In this document: in pieces, positions 26,673-38,059 of the stretch
Layout of the letters: each line of letters opens with the position of its first letter
Position numbering within the stretch: position 1 is the first letter of the stretch
From: Saccharopolyspora_D taberi
GTDB taxonomy: Bacteria; Actinomycetota; Actinomycetes; Mycobacteriales; Pseudonocardiaceae
Length of the DNA: 64,000 nucleotides
NCBI RefSeq assembly: GCF_039534165.1
Contig: NZ_BAAAUX010000011.1
Coordinates: forward strand, 186,001-250,000
Direction of reading: 5' to 3'
Made by a program: the position numbers and the translations under genes
The notes under the pieces: generated by a model
Database searches by the model: none
The model's input: only the letters and a program-made list of their open reading frames with translations
Told to the model about the DNA's origin: nothing

Positions 26673-27713
26673 GTGACCATCACCCAGCCAGGACCGAGAG
26701 CCGCCGACGAGGTGCTGGCCGACTGCCGGCCGCTGGTCGAGCCCGCGCTGCGGGCGGCGGTCGGTACGTTGCCCGCCTCGACCCGCCGCGTCGCCGGGTA
26801 CCACCTCGGGTGGTGGGGCCGCGACGGCGATCCGGGCGGAGCCGGTCCCAGCGGGAAGGCGATCCGTTCCGCGCTGGTGTTGGCGTCGGCGCAGGCGACC
26901 CGGGAGGCGAGCGCGCAGGCGGCGGTGCCCGGGGCGGTGGCGGTGGAACTGGTCCACAACTCCTCGCTGCTGCACGACGACGTGATCGACAACGACACCA
27001 CCCGGCGCCACCGGCCCACGGCGTGGACGGTTTTCGGTGCGGGGGAAGCGATCCTGGCGGGCAACGCCCTGCAGGTGCTGGCCTGCGACGTGCTCGCGGG
27101 CGCCGCTTCCGCGCAGGTGGTTCCCGCGCTGCGGATGCTCGGCGACGCCGTCCAGCAGCTCCTGGACGGCCAGTGCGCCGACCTGGACCTGGAACGCCGG
27201 TCCGACGCGAGCCTGTCGGCCTGCGAGGCGATGGCGTGCGGCAAGACCGGTGCGCTCATGGGGTGCGCCTGCGCGCTCGGCTGCCTGCTCGCCGGTGGGA
27301 CCGCCGAGCAGGTCGAGCACTTCCGCCGGTTCGGGCAGCACCTGGGGCTTGCGTTCCAGCACACCGACGACCTGCTCGGGATCTGGGGCTCACCGGAGGT
27401 CACCGGCAAACCGGTGTACTCCGACCTGCGCAACCGCAAGAAGTCGCTGCCCGTGGTGTACGCCATGACGTCCGGGACCCCGGCGGGCCGCGAACTCGTC
27501 GCGCTGTTCCAGCACAGCGGTCCCGACGGGCAGCGCGACCTCGCCCGCGCCGGGGCGCTGGTCGAGCAGGCGGGCGGGCGCCGCTGGAGCCGCGCGCAGG
27601 CCGACACCCAGCTGGCCCGGGCCCTGCGCCACCTGAAAGCCGCCGCACCGCGCGGGGAAGCCGAAACGGAACTGGTCGCGATGGCCGAGCTCGTCGTTCG
27701 GCGCGATCACTGA
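26673..27713 (+). CDS. Polyprenyl diphosphate synthase (probable GPP supply)
   Basis: This 346-residue trans-isoprenyl diphosphate synthase starts with GTG at 26673. The first aspartate-rich motif is LLHDDVIDND (DDxxD at 102-106) and the second is HTDDLLGIWG (D232, D233), where Gly replaces the last Asp, as in many actinobacterial enzymes of this class. It would condense DMAPP and IPP, and in this operon most plausibly supplies geranyl diphosphate to the C-methyltransferase downstream. Chain length cannot be read reliably from sequence, so FPP or GGPP is possible. It lies 28 nt after the second shell gene. Confidence 0.85.
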   Translation: MTITQPGPRAADEVLADCRPLVEPALRAAVGTLPASTRRVAGYHLGWWGRDGDPGGAGPSGKAIRSALVLASAQATREASAQAAVPGAVAVELVHNSSLLHDDVIDNDTTRRHRPTAWTVFGAGEAILAGNALQVLACDVLAGAASAQVVPALRMLGDAVQQLLDGQCADLDLERRSDASLSACEAMACGKTGALMGCACALGCLLAGGTAEQVEHFRRFGQHLGLAFQHTDDLLGIWGSPEVTGKPVYSDLRNRKKSLPVVYAMTSGTPAGRELVALFQHSGPDGQRDLARAGALVEQAGGRRWSRAQADTQLARALRHLKAAAPRGEAETELVAMAELVVRRDH

Positions 27714-27750
27714 CAGGCGACCACTGAGAGCAGGAAACGAGGAAGTGCAG

Positions 27751-29007
27751 ATGTCCGGCATCGGCGAACAGACCACCATCGGCCCGCGACGGTCGGCGGT
27801 GTCCGTGCTGAGCGACATGGCCGGCGCACCGCCCGCCGACCTGACCCGCCTGCTGGGCGGCGGTTCCGGGGAGCCGGCTTCGCTGGCGAGCGTGCGCCGG
27901 TTCGCGACGGGCCCGGGCACCGCCGCGTTGCGGTTCCCCCGGCCGCCCGCCGTCGACCTGGCGGACCTGGTGCCGGGCGTCTCGTCGGTGCCCGGCGTCT
28001 CATCAGTGCCCAGCGGCCATGACGACGACGAGGACGACGACGCGGAGCCGGAGCTGTTCTGCCCCGGCCCGCTGCGCGACGATCCCGCGCTCGGCGCGGA
28101 GGTCGACCGCAGGCTGGTGGAGTGGGCCGAGCAGGTCGGGATCTACCCGGGGCGGCTGGACAAGCTGGCCCGGTACGGCTTCGGCAGGCTGATCATGCTC
28201 GCCCACCCCGGCACCGACGACCCGGACCGGCTGCTGGCCGCGACCAAGTGCGTGGTGGCCGAGTGGGCCACCGACGACTACTTCGTCGACGAGGTCGAGC
28301 TGGGCGCCGATCCCCGCGTCGTCGGCTCGCGGCTGGCCAAGCTGCACGCCGTGGTCGACCCGGCGCCGCTGACCAAGCGCTACGTCCGCCAGCTCGACGA
28401 GTTCCGCACCACGGAGCCGCTGGCGACCGCGTTCCGCACCGCCATGGAGCACCTCGCGCAGTACACGACGGCGAGCCAGATGGGCCGGTTCCAGCACCAG
28501 ATGTCGATCCTGTTCGTGGCGTGGAACCAGGAGGCGGACTGGCACTCCAACGGCCGCACCCCGCCGGTGTGGGAGTACCTGGTGCAGCGCCACCTCAACA
28601 GCTACCTGCCGCCGATGATCCTGGTCGACGCGGTCGCCGGCTACCACCTGTCGGCGGAGGAGTTCTACCACCCGCGGGTCCGGCGCGCGTTCACCATGGC
28701 CGGGGACGCCAACGTCCTGCTCAACGACCTGCACTCGGCGGCCTTCGAGTCCGAGACCGACTTCAACCTGCCGCGGGTGATCGCCCGCGAGGACGGCTGC
28801 TCCCACGAGGAGGCGATCCGGCGCACGGTCCGGATCCACAACGAGCTCATGCACGCGTTCGTGGCCGAGGCGGCGGTGCTGTGCGCCGTCGGTTCCCCCG
28901 CGCTCCGGCGGTTCTTCGCCGACACCTGGGCGTGGCTGGGCGGCAGCCGCGAATGGCACTCCACCACCGGTCGCTACCAGCGCACCGATTCGTCCACTTC
29001 GGACTGA
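27751..29007 (+). CDS. 2-methylisoborneol synthase (terpene cyclase, encapsulin cargo candidate)
   Basis: This 418-residue class I terpene synthase starts at the ATG at 27751 (a GTG at 27745 is possible). The cyclase domain begins near residue 105, with the metal motif DDYFVDE (175-181) and the NSE triad NDLHSAAFE (N325, S329, E333). The segment VWEYLVQRHLNSYLPPMILVD fits 2-MIB synthases. It would cyclise 2-methyl-GPP to the earthy odorant 2-methylisoborneol. The first 105 residues are disordered and low in complexity, with a doubled PGVSSV and an acidic DDDEDDD run. In related systems this kind of tail directs loading into the encapsulin shell. The shell genes upstream support that role. Confidence 0.9.
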   Translation: MSGIGEQTTIGPRRSAVSVLSDMAGAPPADLTRLLGGGSGEPASLASVRRFATGPGTAALRFPRPPAVDLADLVPGVSSVPGVSSVPSGHDDDEDDDAEPELFCPGPLRDDPALGAEVDRRLVEWAEQVGIYPGRLDKLARYGFGRLIMLAHPGTDDPDRLLAATKCVVAEWATDDYFVDEVELGADPRVVGSRLAKLHAVVDPAPLTKRYVRQLDEFRTTEPLATAFRTAMEHLAQYTTASQMGRFQHQMSILFVAWNQEADWHSNGRTPPVWEYLVQRHLNSYLPPMILVDAVAGYHLSAEEFYHPRVRRAFTMAGDANVLLNDLHSAAFESETDFNLPRVIAREDGCSHEEAIRRTVRIHNELMHAFVAEAAVLCAVGSPALRRFFADTWAWLGGSREWHSTTGRYQRTDSSTSD

Positions 29008-29028
29008 CCCCGCGGAAGCGGCGTGGCC

Positions 29029-29048
29029 CGTCCCCGGATCCGGGGACG
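29029..29048. promoter_or_regulatory. Perfect 20-nt palindrome between cyclase and methyltransferase genes
   Basis: CGTCCCCGGATCCGGGGACG can fold into an 8-bp stem with a GATC loop, 21 nt after the cyclase stop and 42 nt before the methyltransferase start. It could be a partial terminator or RNA-processing site that sets relative expression. Confidence 0.5.
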
Positions 29049-29090
29049 TTTGTGAAGGTTCCCCGTCACATCACCGAAAGGAGCAATCCG

Positions 29091-29945
29091 ATGACTGCCA
29101 CCAGCCAGCAGCCGGTTCTGCGCACCGACTACCAGAGGTCGGTAGCCGAGTACTGGAACCGCGAGCGCGATCCGGTGAACCTGCGCCTGGGCGACATCGA
29201 CGGCCTCTACCACCACCACTACGGGATCGGCGACTACGACCCCGCGGTGCTGGAGGAGCCCGCCGACCGCCGCGACGAGGCGATCATCAACGAGATGCAC
29301 CGGCTGGAGACCGCGCAGGCGGACTTCCTGCTCAAGCACCTCGGCCGCGTCCTGCCGTCGGACCACCTGCTCGACGCCGGGTCCGGGCGCGGCGGCACCA
29401 GCGTGATGGCGCACAAGTACTTCGGCTGCGAGGTCGACGGCGTCACGATCTCCCAGACGCAGGTCGAGTTCGCCAACGAGCAGGCCAGGAAGCTCGGCGT
29501 CGGCGACCACGTGCGGTACCACTTCCGCAACATGCTCGACACCGGTTTCCAGACCTCGTCGATGCGGGGCATCTGGACCAACGAGACGACGATGTACGTC
29601 GACCTGTTCGAGCTGTTCGGGGAGTTCTCCCGGTTGCTGGAGCACGGCGGGCGCTACGTGTGCATCACCGGCTGCTCCAACGACGTGACCGGCATGCGCT
29701 CGAAGGCCGTCAGCCGCATCGACGAGCACTACACCTGCAACATCCACCCCCGCAGCTACTACTTCAAGGCGCTGGCGGCCAACGACCTGGTGCCGATCGA
29801 GGTCGTCGACCTGACCGCGCAGACCATCCCGTACTGGGAGCTGCGCGCGAAGTCCTCGGTCGCGACCGGCATCGAGGACCCGTTCCTGACCGCCTACCGC
29901 GAGGGCAGCTTCCACTACCTGCTCATCGCCGCCGACCGGGTGTGA
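29091..29945 (+). CDS. Geranyl diphosphate 2-C-methyltransferase
   Basis: This 284-residue SAM-dependent methyltransferase starts at the ATG at 29091 with AAAGGAG upstream. The SAM loop LDAGSGRGG (94-102) and the characteristic YHHHYGIG (40-47) place it with GPP C-methyltransferases. It would methylate geranyl diphosphate at C2 to give 2-methyl-GPP, the direct substrate of the 2-MIB synthase encoded just upstream. It closes the five-gene operon. The pairing of this enzyme with the cyclase makes the 2-MIB assignment strong. Confidence 0.92.
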   Translation: MTATSQQPVLRTDYQRSVAEYWNRERDPVNLRLGDIDGLYHHHYGIGDYDPAVLEEPADRRDEAIINEMHRLETAQADFLLKHLGRVLPSDHLLDAGSGRGGTSVMAHKYFGCEVDGVTISQTQVEFANEQARKLGVGDHVRYHFRNMLDTGFQTSSMRGIWTNETTMYVDLFELFGEFSRLLEHGGRYVCITGCSNDVTGMRSKAVSRIDEHYTCNIHPRSYYFKALAANDLVPIEVVDLTAQTIPYWELRAKSSVATGIEDPFLTAYREGSFHYLLIAADRV

Positions 29946-30091
29946 CCGAACCCGGAAAAACCGGCGGAGACGGGGAAAATCCCCCGGAAACCGATATGAA
30001 CTGAGTTACAGCGGTCAACCTGCGGTCGCCCTGGGCGTCTCACGGACGGATCCCCGAACGAATCCGACGCGAGACAAGGGAGACGGAAACG

Positions 30092-30619
30092 ATGAGCAAG
30101 CGCAGGAACCTCCGCGGGGCCGGTGTGCTGGCCGGGGCGGCGGTGCTCGCGGGGCTGGCCTTCGGCGGCGCGGCCCAGGCGATGCCCGGGGACCACCCGG
30201 ACTTCGAGCGGTACTGCACGCCCGAGCAGGTCGACGTCGCGATCTCGCCGCTGGACCACGCCATGGGCAAGACCGGCGGTGACGTGTCGTTCACCGCGAA
30301 GCCGGGCCAGAGCTGCCTGCTCAACGGCTCGCCCGTGCTGACCTTCCGGGACGCCGCCGGGCAGCCGCTGGGCATCGGCAACAACACCCCGGGCGGCCCG
30401 ACCGAGCCGATCGAGGTGAGCGAGGGCCGTCCGGGCGTGGCGACGTTCAGCTTCCGGACCGTCGACATGAACACCGGCGAGGTGCTGCACGGACCGACGC
30501 CGGCGTCGGTCGAGGTCGCGCTGCCCGCCCCGGTCGGCGCCTACACCGTGGAGCTCCCGTGGGACTCCAAGGCCGAGGTCCCGGGGCCGGTCGACGTCAC
30601 GCCGGTCATTTCCCGCTGA
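30092..30619 (+). CDS. Secreted DUF4232-like protein
   Basis: This 175-residue protein has a Sec signal peptide (1 to about 30, ending AAQA) and an all-beta mature domain with two cysteines (ERYCTPEQVDVAIS and GQSCLLNG), consistent with a disulfide. The layout, with CTPEQVDVAISPLDHAMG near the mature N-terminus, resembles the actinobacterial DUF4232 secreted domain. Function unknown. A strong terminator follows. It lies 146 nt after the methyltransferase gene, so it may be separately transcribed; a link to 2-MIB is not implied. Confidence 0.7.
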   Translation: MSKRRNLRGAGVLAGAAVLAGLAFGGAAQAMPGDHPDFERYCTPEQVDVAISPLDHAMGKTGGDVSFTAKPGQSCLLNGSPVLTFRDAAGQPLGIGNNTPGGPTEPIEVSEGRPGVATFSFRTVDMNTGEVLHGPTPASVEVALPAPVGAYTVELPWDSKAEVPGPVDVTPVISR

Positions 30620-30633
30620 CAACGGGGAGGAAA

Positions 30634-30666
30634 AGGGGCCGCCGGAGACCTCCGGCGGCCCTTTCC
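30634..30666 (+). terminator. Intrinsic terminator
   Basis: A 10-bp GC stem (GGCCGCCGGA, 30637-30646, pairing with 30651-30660) with a GACC loop is followed by CTTTCC. It lies 17 nt after the stop of the secreted protein. Confidence 0.75.
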
Positions 30667-30889
30667 GTCCACAGTGGCCGGTTTCCGGATCGCGGGGCGC
30701 CCGCCGGCCGCCTGCGGCGGCACCTCCGCCCGGAGGACAATCCCGGCCTGGCACAGGACAACGCTCCACGAGCGGCCTTCACCCGGTGGCACGGCCGCAC
30801 TTCTGATCGCTGCCGCGTCAAAGCCGGGCACCAGTGCGCCTCGCGCGACGGCGCTGAGAGATCATCTGGGCACCTTCATCTGGGCACCT

Positions 30890-31714
30890 TCATCTGGCCC
30901 CCTCGGCCATCCCCCTCCGCCAGTACCCGCCGAAGTAGCTCCGCTCCTTGTCCCAGCCGCGCTCGCCGACCAGGTGCCTGCGCAGCTCGCGGATCATCGC
31001 GGCCTCCCCGGCGACCCAGGCGTACGGCGTGCCACCCGGCAACTCCGCCGCCCGCACCGAGGCGGGCAGGCGCGAGCCGTGGCCCGTGCGCGGCAGCCAG
31101 GTGATCTCGGCACTGCCCGCGGTGTCGATCCGCTGCACGTCGGCCCCGGTGGGCACCTCGACGAAGACCCGGGCGAGCGCTCCCGGCGGCAGGGACTCGA
31201 CGATGGACGCGATGGCGGGCAGCGCGGTCTCGTCGCCGACGATCAGCTGCCAGTCCGCGGCCCGCGGCCGGTACTCGACCCCGGAGTCCGTGGCGCGCCC
31301 CTCGTTCGGCCCGACGATGCCGATCACGTCGCCCGGCACCGCCCGCCGCGCCCAGCGCGAGGCCGGGCCGACGTCGCCGTGCAGGACGAAGTCGACGTCG
31401 ATCTCGTTGGTGTGCGGGCGATGCGCGCGGATCGTGTAGGTCCGCATGACCGGCCGGGAGGTCTCGTCCATCGCGCGGTAGCTCTCGAACCAGCTCTCCG
31501 CGTCCGGCATCGCGGGCTCGGTCTGGCCCGGCAGCGGCAGCAGGACCTTGATCCGCTGGTCGTAGCCGCCGCTGGTGATGCCGGTCAGACCCGGTCCGCC
31601 GAGGCTGATCCGGACCATGTTCGGCGTGATCTCGCGGACGGCCACGACCTCGGCCAGGAACAGCCCGTACGGGCGCACCTGCGCGCGACTGCGGACACCG
31701 GACGAACTGGACAT
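30890..31714 (-). CDS. Siderophore-interacting protein (FAD-dependent ferric-siderophore reductase)
   Basis: This 274-residue SIP/ViuB-family flavoprotein starts at the ATG at 31714 with GAAGGAG 6 nt upstream. It has the FAD-binding motif RTYTIR and the NAD(P)H-side segments LIVGDETALPA and YAWVAGEAAMIRELRRHL, ending GGYWRRG. It should release iron from imported ferric siderophores by reduction in the cytoplasm. The start is 38 nt from a near-perfect iron box shared with the divergent MerR gene, so expression should rise in low iron. The 270 nt downstream of it (30620-30889) show only the terminator. Confidence 0.9.
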   Translation of the reverse strand: MSSSSGVRSRAQVRPYGLFLAEVVAVREITPNMVRISLGGPGLTGITSGGYDQRIKVLLPLPGQTEPAMPDAESWFESYRAMDETSRPVMRTYTIRAHRPHTNEIDVDFVLHGDVGPASRWARRAVPGDVIGIVGPNEGRATDSGVEYRPRAADWQLIVGDETALPAIASIVESLPPGALARVFVEVPTGADVQRIDTAGSAEITWLPRTGHGSRLPASVRAAELPGGTPYAWVAGEAAMIRELRRHLVGERGWDKERSYFGGYWRRGMAEGAR

Positions 31715-31746
31715 CGACAACTCCTTCGCGAGCAGATCTTGATCAA

Positions 31747-31775
31747 TGTAATTAGGTTAACCTAACCTAATTACA
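31747..31775. promoter_or_regulatory. IdeR/DmdR iron box
   Basis: The core at 31752-31770, TTAGGTTAACCTAACCTAA, matches the actinobacterial iron-box consensus TTAGGTTAGSCTAACCTAA at 18 of 19 positions. It lies inside a perfect 29-nt inverted repeat (13-bp arms, 3-nt centre). It sits between divergent genes and its right arm ends at the ATG of the MerR gene, so a bound repressor would cover that start site. Confidence 0.92.
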
Positions 31776-32269
31776 TGGTCGATGCCATCCTGTTTCGACA
31801 GGAGGAACCGGAAACGCGGTGCCGGGACGCCGAGCCCGCGCCGGAACTCCTGTCCATCGGCGACGTCGCGCGGATCTTCGGCGTCCGCACGTCCGCGTTG
31901 CGCTACTACGAGAAACTCGGGCTGCTGGTCCCGGCCGAACGCCGCGCGAACCGGCGCTTCTACGGCCCGGACGAGCTGCGCAGGCTCGCGCTGATCCAGC
32001 TCTGCCAGCGCACCGGGCAGCTCAGCCTCGACGACGTCGCCGCCCTGATCGAAGGCTCCTACGCGGGAGCCGAGGACCTCTGGCGCACCGTGCTGCTCCA
32101 GCAGATCGCCCGGCTCGACGAGCAGATCGAACGCGCCCACGCGGCCAAGGAGTACCTGCGGCACTTCGCCATGTGCTCGTACTCCCACCCGATCAGCGAA
32201 TGCCCCAGCCTGCGGGAATCTCTGGAGAACGACGTGGAGCGGAAACGCGCCGCGCACGGCGCCGGGTAG
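31775..32269 (+). CDS. MerR-family regulator under an iron box
   Basis: This 164-residue protein has a MerR winged helix at about 26-95 (LSIGDVARIFGVRTSALRYY, then EKLGLL). A coiled coil follows, then a C-terminal tail with a cysteine pair in MCSYSHPISECPS, a possible metal or redox site. The only reasonable start is the ATG at 31775, which overlaps the iron box and has no ribosome-binding site, so translation is probably leaderless. It may sense iron, another metal or redox stress and act downstream of IdeR. Targets are not visible. Confidence 0.8.
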   Translation: MVDAILFRQEEPETRCRDAEPAPELLSIGDVARIFGVRTSALRYYEKLGLLVPAERRANRRFYGPDELRRLALIQLCQRTGQLSLDDVAALIEGSYAGAEDLWRTVLLQQIARLDEQIERAHAAKEYLRHFAMCSYSHPISECPSLRESLENDVERKRAAHGAG

Positions 32270-32272
32270 CGG

Positions 32273-33022
32273 TCAGGAAGCGGCTCCGATGACCCGCGGC
32301 CTGGTCCCGCCGTCAGCCGGCGAGCAGGCCGCGTCCTCGGCGACCATGAGCGTTTCGGCCTGCCGCGGCGTCAGTTCGACCGTCCCTCCGCCGGAATCCA
32401 GCGCGATGCCCGCCCCCGGCAGGACCGTGAGTTCGACCCGGGCTCCGGGAAGCGCGCCGATTTCGTGCAGCGATCGCAGGAATGCCACGTCTTCCTGCAC
32501 CCGCTCGCTGACCCGGCTGACGACCACGCTCGTCCGGCCCGTCGTCACGGCCTCCGCCACGGGGAACGCCTCCGGCACGTCAGCCGGTCCGGCACCGGCG
32601 GACAGCTCCTCCAAGCCGGGAACGGGATTGCCGTGCGGGCACGTCCGCGGTCTGCCGCACAGTTCGAAGATCCGCTGCTCGACCCGGTCGGACACGACGT
32701 GCTCCCAGCGGCACGCCTCGACGTGGACCTGGTCCCACTCCAGCTCCACGACCTGGTGCAGGAACGCCTCCAGCAGCCGGTGCTTGCGCGTGACCCGGAC
32801 GGCCTGCCGGAATCCGGCGCCGGTCAGCTCGATCCGGCGGTCGTCGCGCACCCGCACCAGGCCCTCGCGCTCCATCCGCGCCACGGTCCCGCTGACCGTG
32901 GGAGCGCGGTGCCCCAGGCGCTCCACGATCCGCGCCCGGAGCGGCACCACGCCGTCCTCGGCGAGCTCGAACAGGGCTTTCAGGTACATCTCGGTGGTGT
33001 CGATGAGTCCTTCGGCGGTCAC
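32273..33022 (-). CDS. DtxR/IdeR-type iron-dependent repressor
   Basis: This 249-residue DtxR-family repressor starts with GTG at 33022. It has an N-terminal winged helix (LRARIVERLGHRAPTVSGTV), a dimerisation domain and a C-terminal SH3/FeoA-like domain (after about residue 160). The metal ligands are conserved: Met12, Cys104, Glu107 and His108 for the primary site, and His81, Glu85 and His100 for the ancillary site. The pattern HVEACRWEH is typical of IdeR/DmdR and not MntR. It converges with the MerR gene, whose promoter carries an iron box this protein could bind. Its size is close to IdeR (230). Confidence 0.88.
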   Translation of the reverse strand: MTAEGLIDTTEMYLKALFELAEDGVVPLRARIVERLGHRAPTVSGTVARMEREGLVRVRDDRRIELTGAGFRQAVRVTRKHRLLEAFLHQVVELEWDQVHVEACRWEHVVSDRVEQRIFELCGRPRTCPHGNPVPGLEELSAGAGPADVPEAFPVAEAVTTGRTSVVVSRVSERVQEDVAFLRSLHEIGALPGARVELTVLPGAGIALDSGGGTVELTPRQAETLMVAEDAACSPADGGTRPRVIGAAS

Positions 33023-33143
33023 CGGTTCAGGATGCTCCTTGAACCTGGCTTGAGGTCAAACCGATTGCCCGAATTCCCCTGCATGCCCGTGAATTGTTAC
33101 CCGTGCGGACCCCTGGACCACCATGTCCACAATGGACCCCGCG

Positions 33144-33500
33144 TCAGCGCTCGCCGCTGCCGGACAGGGTTCCGTTCGCCAGGCGCCTGCGGACCTTGGC
33201 GATGTTGGCCCGCGCGGCGTCTTCGAGGGTCGCGTCGACCGATTCGGCCAGGCGCGCGGCGTACCAGAGCACGTCGCCGAGCTCGTCGATGACCGCCTCG
33301 CGGCGCTGCTCGGTGATCTCCCCACCGTCGTCGCGGACGGCTTTCTTGATCTCCCCCGCGACTTCGCCCGCCTCGTTGGTCAGCCCGAGCGCGGCGTAGA
33401 GCAGCACCTGCGACGCGGGCCAGCCGGTGAACCGGGCGGTGATCGCGGTGGCCGCGTGGAACTGCTCCCAGCTCGTCGCCGGTGCCTGCTCACCCGCCAC
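33144..33500 (-). CDS. MazG-like nucleotide pyrophosphohydrolase
   Basis: This 118-residue all-alpha NTP pyrophosphatase has the EAGEVAGEIKK and DELGDVLWYAA segments that supply the four acidic metal ligands (ExxE and ExxD). MazG-like enzymes hydrolyse canonical or damaged NTPs to NMPs and can lower alarmone or nucleotide pools in stress. It starts with GTG at 33500, and the gene lies 68 nt after the DnaK-like gene on the same strand, so it may be part of the GrpE/Hsp70 group. That link is positional only. Confidence 0.82.
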   Translation of the reverse strand: MAGEQAPATSWEQFHAATAITARFTGWPASQVLLYAALGLTNEAGEVAGEIKKAVRDDGGEITEQRREAVIDELGDVLWYAARLAESVDATLEDAARANIAKVRRRLANGTLSGSGER

Positions 33501-33568
33501 CGGGCCTCCTCACCGATCGTCGTGGCCGCGGGCCGCCCCGCCGAGGACGGGACGGCCCGCGCCGGACC

Positions 33569-35197
<1,629 letters not shown>

Positions 35198-35223
35198 TGT
35201 GGTCCTTCCTCGAAGTGTGCCTG

Positions 35224-35787
35224 TCACGCTTGTCCGTCCGCGGGCGGCGCATACCGGTAGGCCGCGACCCACTCGGGCCGGAGCACCTTGCCGTCGTCGT
35301 GCTCGAACCCGGGGCGCAGGCGGTGGGCGATCCGCCGGTCCAGCTCCTGGTCGGCGGTGCGCACCACCTCGATGACCTTCTGCCGCGAGGTGTCGACGTC
35401 GGGCGCGTCGTGTTCGAAGCTCGAAACCCCGTTGCGCAGCAACGTTTCCAGGATCGAGTCGCGGATCCACCGCAGCGTCGCCCCGCCGGGGGCCTCCTCG
35501 GCGCCGTCCAGCGCCTCGGACACGTCGTCGTGCAGCGCGACGAGGTCGGACAGCAGCGGCCGGAGCAGCCGGTGGTGCAGACCGGCGCGGTACCCCTCCA
35601 ACTCCTGGGACATGCTCGCGATGTGCTGTTCCTTCACCGCGTCGTAGCGGATCTTCTCGTCGAAGTCCCGGCGCAGGCTCGCGACCTCGTCGAGCAGCCG
35701 CCCGACGAGACCGGTCGGATCCGGCTGCTGTGGGTTGTCCTCGTCGCGGGATGCCGGGTCCGCGGACACCGGCGCACCGTCCTCCAT
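35224..35787 (-). CDS. GrpE-like nucleotide exchange factor A
   Basis: This 187-residue protein has the GrpE plan: a disordered acidic N-terminus, a long helix (about 30-75), a helical bundle, and a small beta wing ending RLRPGFEHDDGKVLRPEWV, which parallels the VLRPGYRxxxRVLRPA segment of GrpE. It should release ADP from the Hsp70 encoded 26 nt downstream. The ATG at 35787 was chosen over an in-frame TTG at 35793. It diverges from the Hsp70-vWA gene across 124 nt. No CIRCE or HspR (HAIR) consensus was seen there, so classical heat-shock control is not evident. Confidence 0.75.
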   Translation of the reverse strand: MEDGAPVSADPASRDEDNPQQPDPTGLVGRLLDEVASLRRDFDEKIRYDAVKEQHIASMSQELEGYRAGLHHRLLRPLLSDLVALHDDVSEALDGAEEAPGGATLRWIRDSILETLLRNGVSSFEHDAPDVDTSRQKVIEVVRTADQELDRRIAHRLRPGFEHDDGKVLRPEWVAAYRYAPPADGQA

Positions 35788-35911
35788 CGGCAAGACCCCA
35801 TCCTCCCGGAGTTCGCTGATCAGACTGCTGCGGTTCGATCAGAACGCAGAGTAGGCTAGCGTGCGCGCAACGCGGTGCGGGGTGGAATTGCGGGAAGCAG
35901 GGGGTTCCCCG

Positions 35912-38047
<2,136 letters not shown>

Positions 38048-38059
38048 GGCGGAAATCCC

